A DNA stretch of 64,000 nt. Origin: Toxoplasma gondii ME49. Its lineage: Eukaryota > Apicomplexa > Conoidasida > Eucoccidiorida > Sarcocystidae. Under the pieces are notes generated by a model that saw nothing but the letters and a program-made list of their open reading frames with translations, had not been told where the DNA came from and ran no database searches. The position numbers were made by a program, and so were the translations under genes. Every line of letters starts with the position of its first letter. Positions within the stretch are counted from its first letter, which is position 1. The DNA is taken from assembly GCF_000006565.2 (NCBI RefSeq), contig NC_031477.1:5480183-5544182 (forward strand), read 5' to 3'. Shown here piece by piece: positions 63,235-64,000 of the stretch.

Positions 63235-63355
63235 ATGGGGAAGAAGTCTCAGGGACTGAAGAAGGCCGGGCACAAAGCCGCGCACCTTCCTGCCTTCCAA
63301 AGAGGCTCTTCGAGTACAAATCCCGACCGGAAGTTGCCGGACAACAAGAAGAAAG
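63235..63355 (+). CDS. First exon of an unidentified gene (right end missing)
   Basis: The ATG at 63235 (gccgagATGGGG) opens a basic N-terminus, MGKKSQGLKKAGHK, continuing through HLPAFQRGSS and RKLPDNKKKG to a strong donor (aaag|gtgagt) at 63355/63356. The exon is 121 nt, ending in phase 1. The Lys-rich start suggests a nuclear or nucleolar protein (inference); I cannot name a family. No following exon is visible, because plastid-like DNA begins about 100 bases into the intron and continues to the window edge. Confidence 0.65.
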
Positions 63356-63455
63356 GTGAGTGCAAAGAAGAACGTCTCTCGAGACGATGTCCCTCCGCTC
63401 GGCATCTGTGTGCATCTCCCGGCAAGAAAAGAAGTGACAGTCGTCGCTCGCCCCC

Positions 63456-63558
63456 TTTTAATACATATTATAATAGCTGCGCCTCAATACATTTCGGGGA
63501 GAACCAGGTAGCTCGAAAAATTCGACAAGCATTTCACAACTAACCTAATTTTTCTGCA
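63456..63558 (-). rRNA. Plastid 23S rRNA fragment, reverse orientation
   Basis: Read on the minus strand it contains CTGGTTCTCCCCGAAATG, one of the most conserved parts of large-subunit rRNA (E. coli about 805-825), flanked by AGAAAAATTAG and GTATTGAGGCGCAGC as in plastid 23S. It is a fragment only, ending at the junction with nuclear sequence near 63456. Confidence 0.85.
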
Positions 63559-63568
63559 AAAAAGAATT

Positions 63569-63594
63569 TTACGGTTCAAGTCCGTTTATCTCCA
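63569..63594 (+). tRNA. tRNA 3'-half fragment
   Basis: A T-arm (acggTTCAAGTccgt) is followed by an acceptor strand ending in CCA-like tatctcca. No matching 5' half lies upstream, so this is a partial tRNA. The anticodon is not present and identity is unknown. Confidence 0.6.
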
Positions 63595-63634
63595 TAGATT
63601 TATTTTTCCCTTAGATGTTTTAAAGGTTCAGGAA

Positions 63635-63672
63635 AGGATTACGAGTTTGATCCTGGCTCCGGAAGAACGCGG
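63635..63672 (+). rRNA. Plastid 16S rRNA 5' end fragment
   Basis: GAGTTTGATCCTGGCTC followed by CGGAAGAACGC is the universal 5' end of bacterial-type small-subunit rRNA. Similarity stops after about 38 bases, where GCTGGCGG should follow but ggatttcag is found. Confidence 0.85.
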
Positions 63673-63695
63673 ATTTCAGATTAAGAAATATTTAT

Positions 63696-63729
63696 AGCGG
63701 GGTAGAGCAGGTTGGTAGGTCGTCGGGCT
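63696..63729 (+). tRNA. tRNA-Met 5'-half fragment
   Basis: AGCGGGGTAGAGCAG and GGTCGTCGGGCT match the acceptor, D-arm and 5' anticodon stem of a bacterial-type initiator or Met tRNA. The sequence breaks off where the CAT anticodon should come and continues with unrelated AT-rich DNA. Confidence 0.7.
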
Positions 63730-63879
63730 ACTTCTAATTCTAATTCAAAAGAAATTTTAGAACATATATTATTACAATAACCATAAATTAAAATCATTAA
63801 TGTAGATTTTAAATTTAACTCTCTATGTAGTAAAAGGAATAAAAAATCTACCTAAAATGAACAATAAAATATTTTTTTT

Positions 63880-63931
63880 ATCGAAGTAATGGGATCGATT
63901 ACTTAAAAATAGATCAGTAGGGGAGCGTAAA
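63880..63931 (+). rRNA. Plastid 23S rRNA fragment, forward orientation
   Basis: GAAGTAATGGGAT, an AT-rich hairpin and ATCAGTAGGGGAGCGT correspond to a conserved 23S block (chloroplast GAAGCTGTGGGATG...ATCGGTAGGGGAGCGTT). It is on the opposite strand from the other 23S piece. Confidence 0.8.
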
Positions 63932-63944
63932 ACACTAAATTATA

Positions 63945-64000
63945 ATGCTTACAAATAATCAATTATTAAACCATTCACGTATAAAAAAGAAAGACTTTCT
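63945..64000 (+). CDS. rps12: Start of plastid ribosomal protein S12 (cut by window edge)
   Basis: The ATG at 63945 opens MLTNNQLLNHSRIKKKD, which resembles the N-terminus of apicoplast S12 (M.T..QL...R..KK). Codon use is extremely AT-rich, as in the plastid. Only 18 codons are visible before the window ends, so whether it continues intact is unknown. The preceding 23S piece is not its usual neighbour. Confidence 0.6.
   Translation, partial: MLTNNQLLNHSRIKKKDF

Larger units (their letters stand above)
63456..64000. mobile_element. Mosaic of plastid (apicoplast) DNA fragments joined to nuclear sequence
   Basis: Composition changes from about 50% GC to strongly AT-rich near 63456. At least six plastid pieces follow, in shuffled order and orientation; each is listed separately. 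The stretch between 63730 and 63879 is AT-rich with no piece I can name. Such a patchwork is expected of a nuclear insertion of plastid DNA, or of an assembly that ran from intron 1 of the last gene into plastid reads. The two cannot be told apart from this window. Confidence 0.8.

Noticed and set aside
63456..64000. Bacterial contamination as source of the rRNA pieces
   Set aside because: AT richness, the mixture of half tRNAs and rRNA fragments, and an apicoplast-like rps12 start fit plastid DNA much better.

Overview
The window looks like nuclear DNA of a coccidian apicomplexan, most likely Toxoplasma gondii or a close relative (Neospora, Hammondia). Reasons: genes rich in introns with clean GT/AG borders; proteins inflated by Ser-, Glu- and Ala-rich low-complexity inserts; abundant TGCATGC words; long (TA)n microsatellites in introns and intergenic DNA; and a right-hand tail that closely resembles apicoplast DNA. 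Species is inferred, not proven.

Layout, left to right. 1-2380: no convincing gene. 2381-12934 (+): nine-exon ABC transporter of the ABCC/MRP type with two unequal nucleotide-binding domains. 15347-17943 (+): four-exon gene for a small charged, probably nuclear protein. 17944-21977: AT-repeat-rich convergent intergenic DNA. 21978-25755 (-): seven-exon gene for a 404-residue protein I do not recognise, helical with an RG-rich middle. 28795-33768 (-): three-exon RFT1-family gene (N-glycan lipid-linked oligosaccharide pathway). 33769-38903: 5.1 kb divergent intergenic DNA. 38904-45995 (+): very large F-box protein with WD-like propeller segments. 45996-52939: long stretch with only weak candidate exons. 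52940-61554 (-): eleven-exon gene for an Integrator-subunit-11-like (CPSF73-related) metallo-beta-lactamase RNA nuclease. 61555-63234: head-to-head promoter region. 63235-63355 (+): first exon of a further gene.

From about 63456 the sequence switches abruptly to AT-rich DNA made of short plastid pieces: 23S rRNA in reverse orientation, a tRNA 3' half, the 5' end of 16S rRNA, a tRNA-Met 5' half, a second 23S piece in forward orientation, and the start of rps12. Their shuffled order points to a nuclear plastid insertion in intron 1 of the last gene, or to an assembly join.

Exon borders for the ABC transporter, the 246-residue protein, the 404-residue protein, RFT1 and the INTS11-like gene were worked out by hand. 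In each, every intron starts GT and ends AG and the summed coding length is a multiple of three. The genes do not form an operon; they are independent housekeeping functions: membrane export, N-glycosylation, ubiquitin-ligase adaptor, RNA 3'-end processing.
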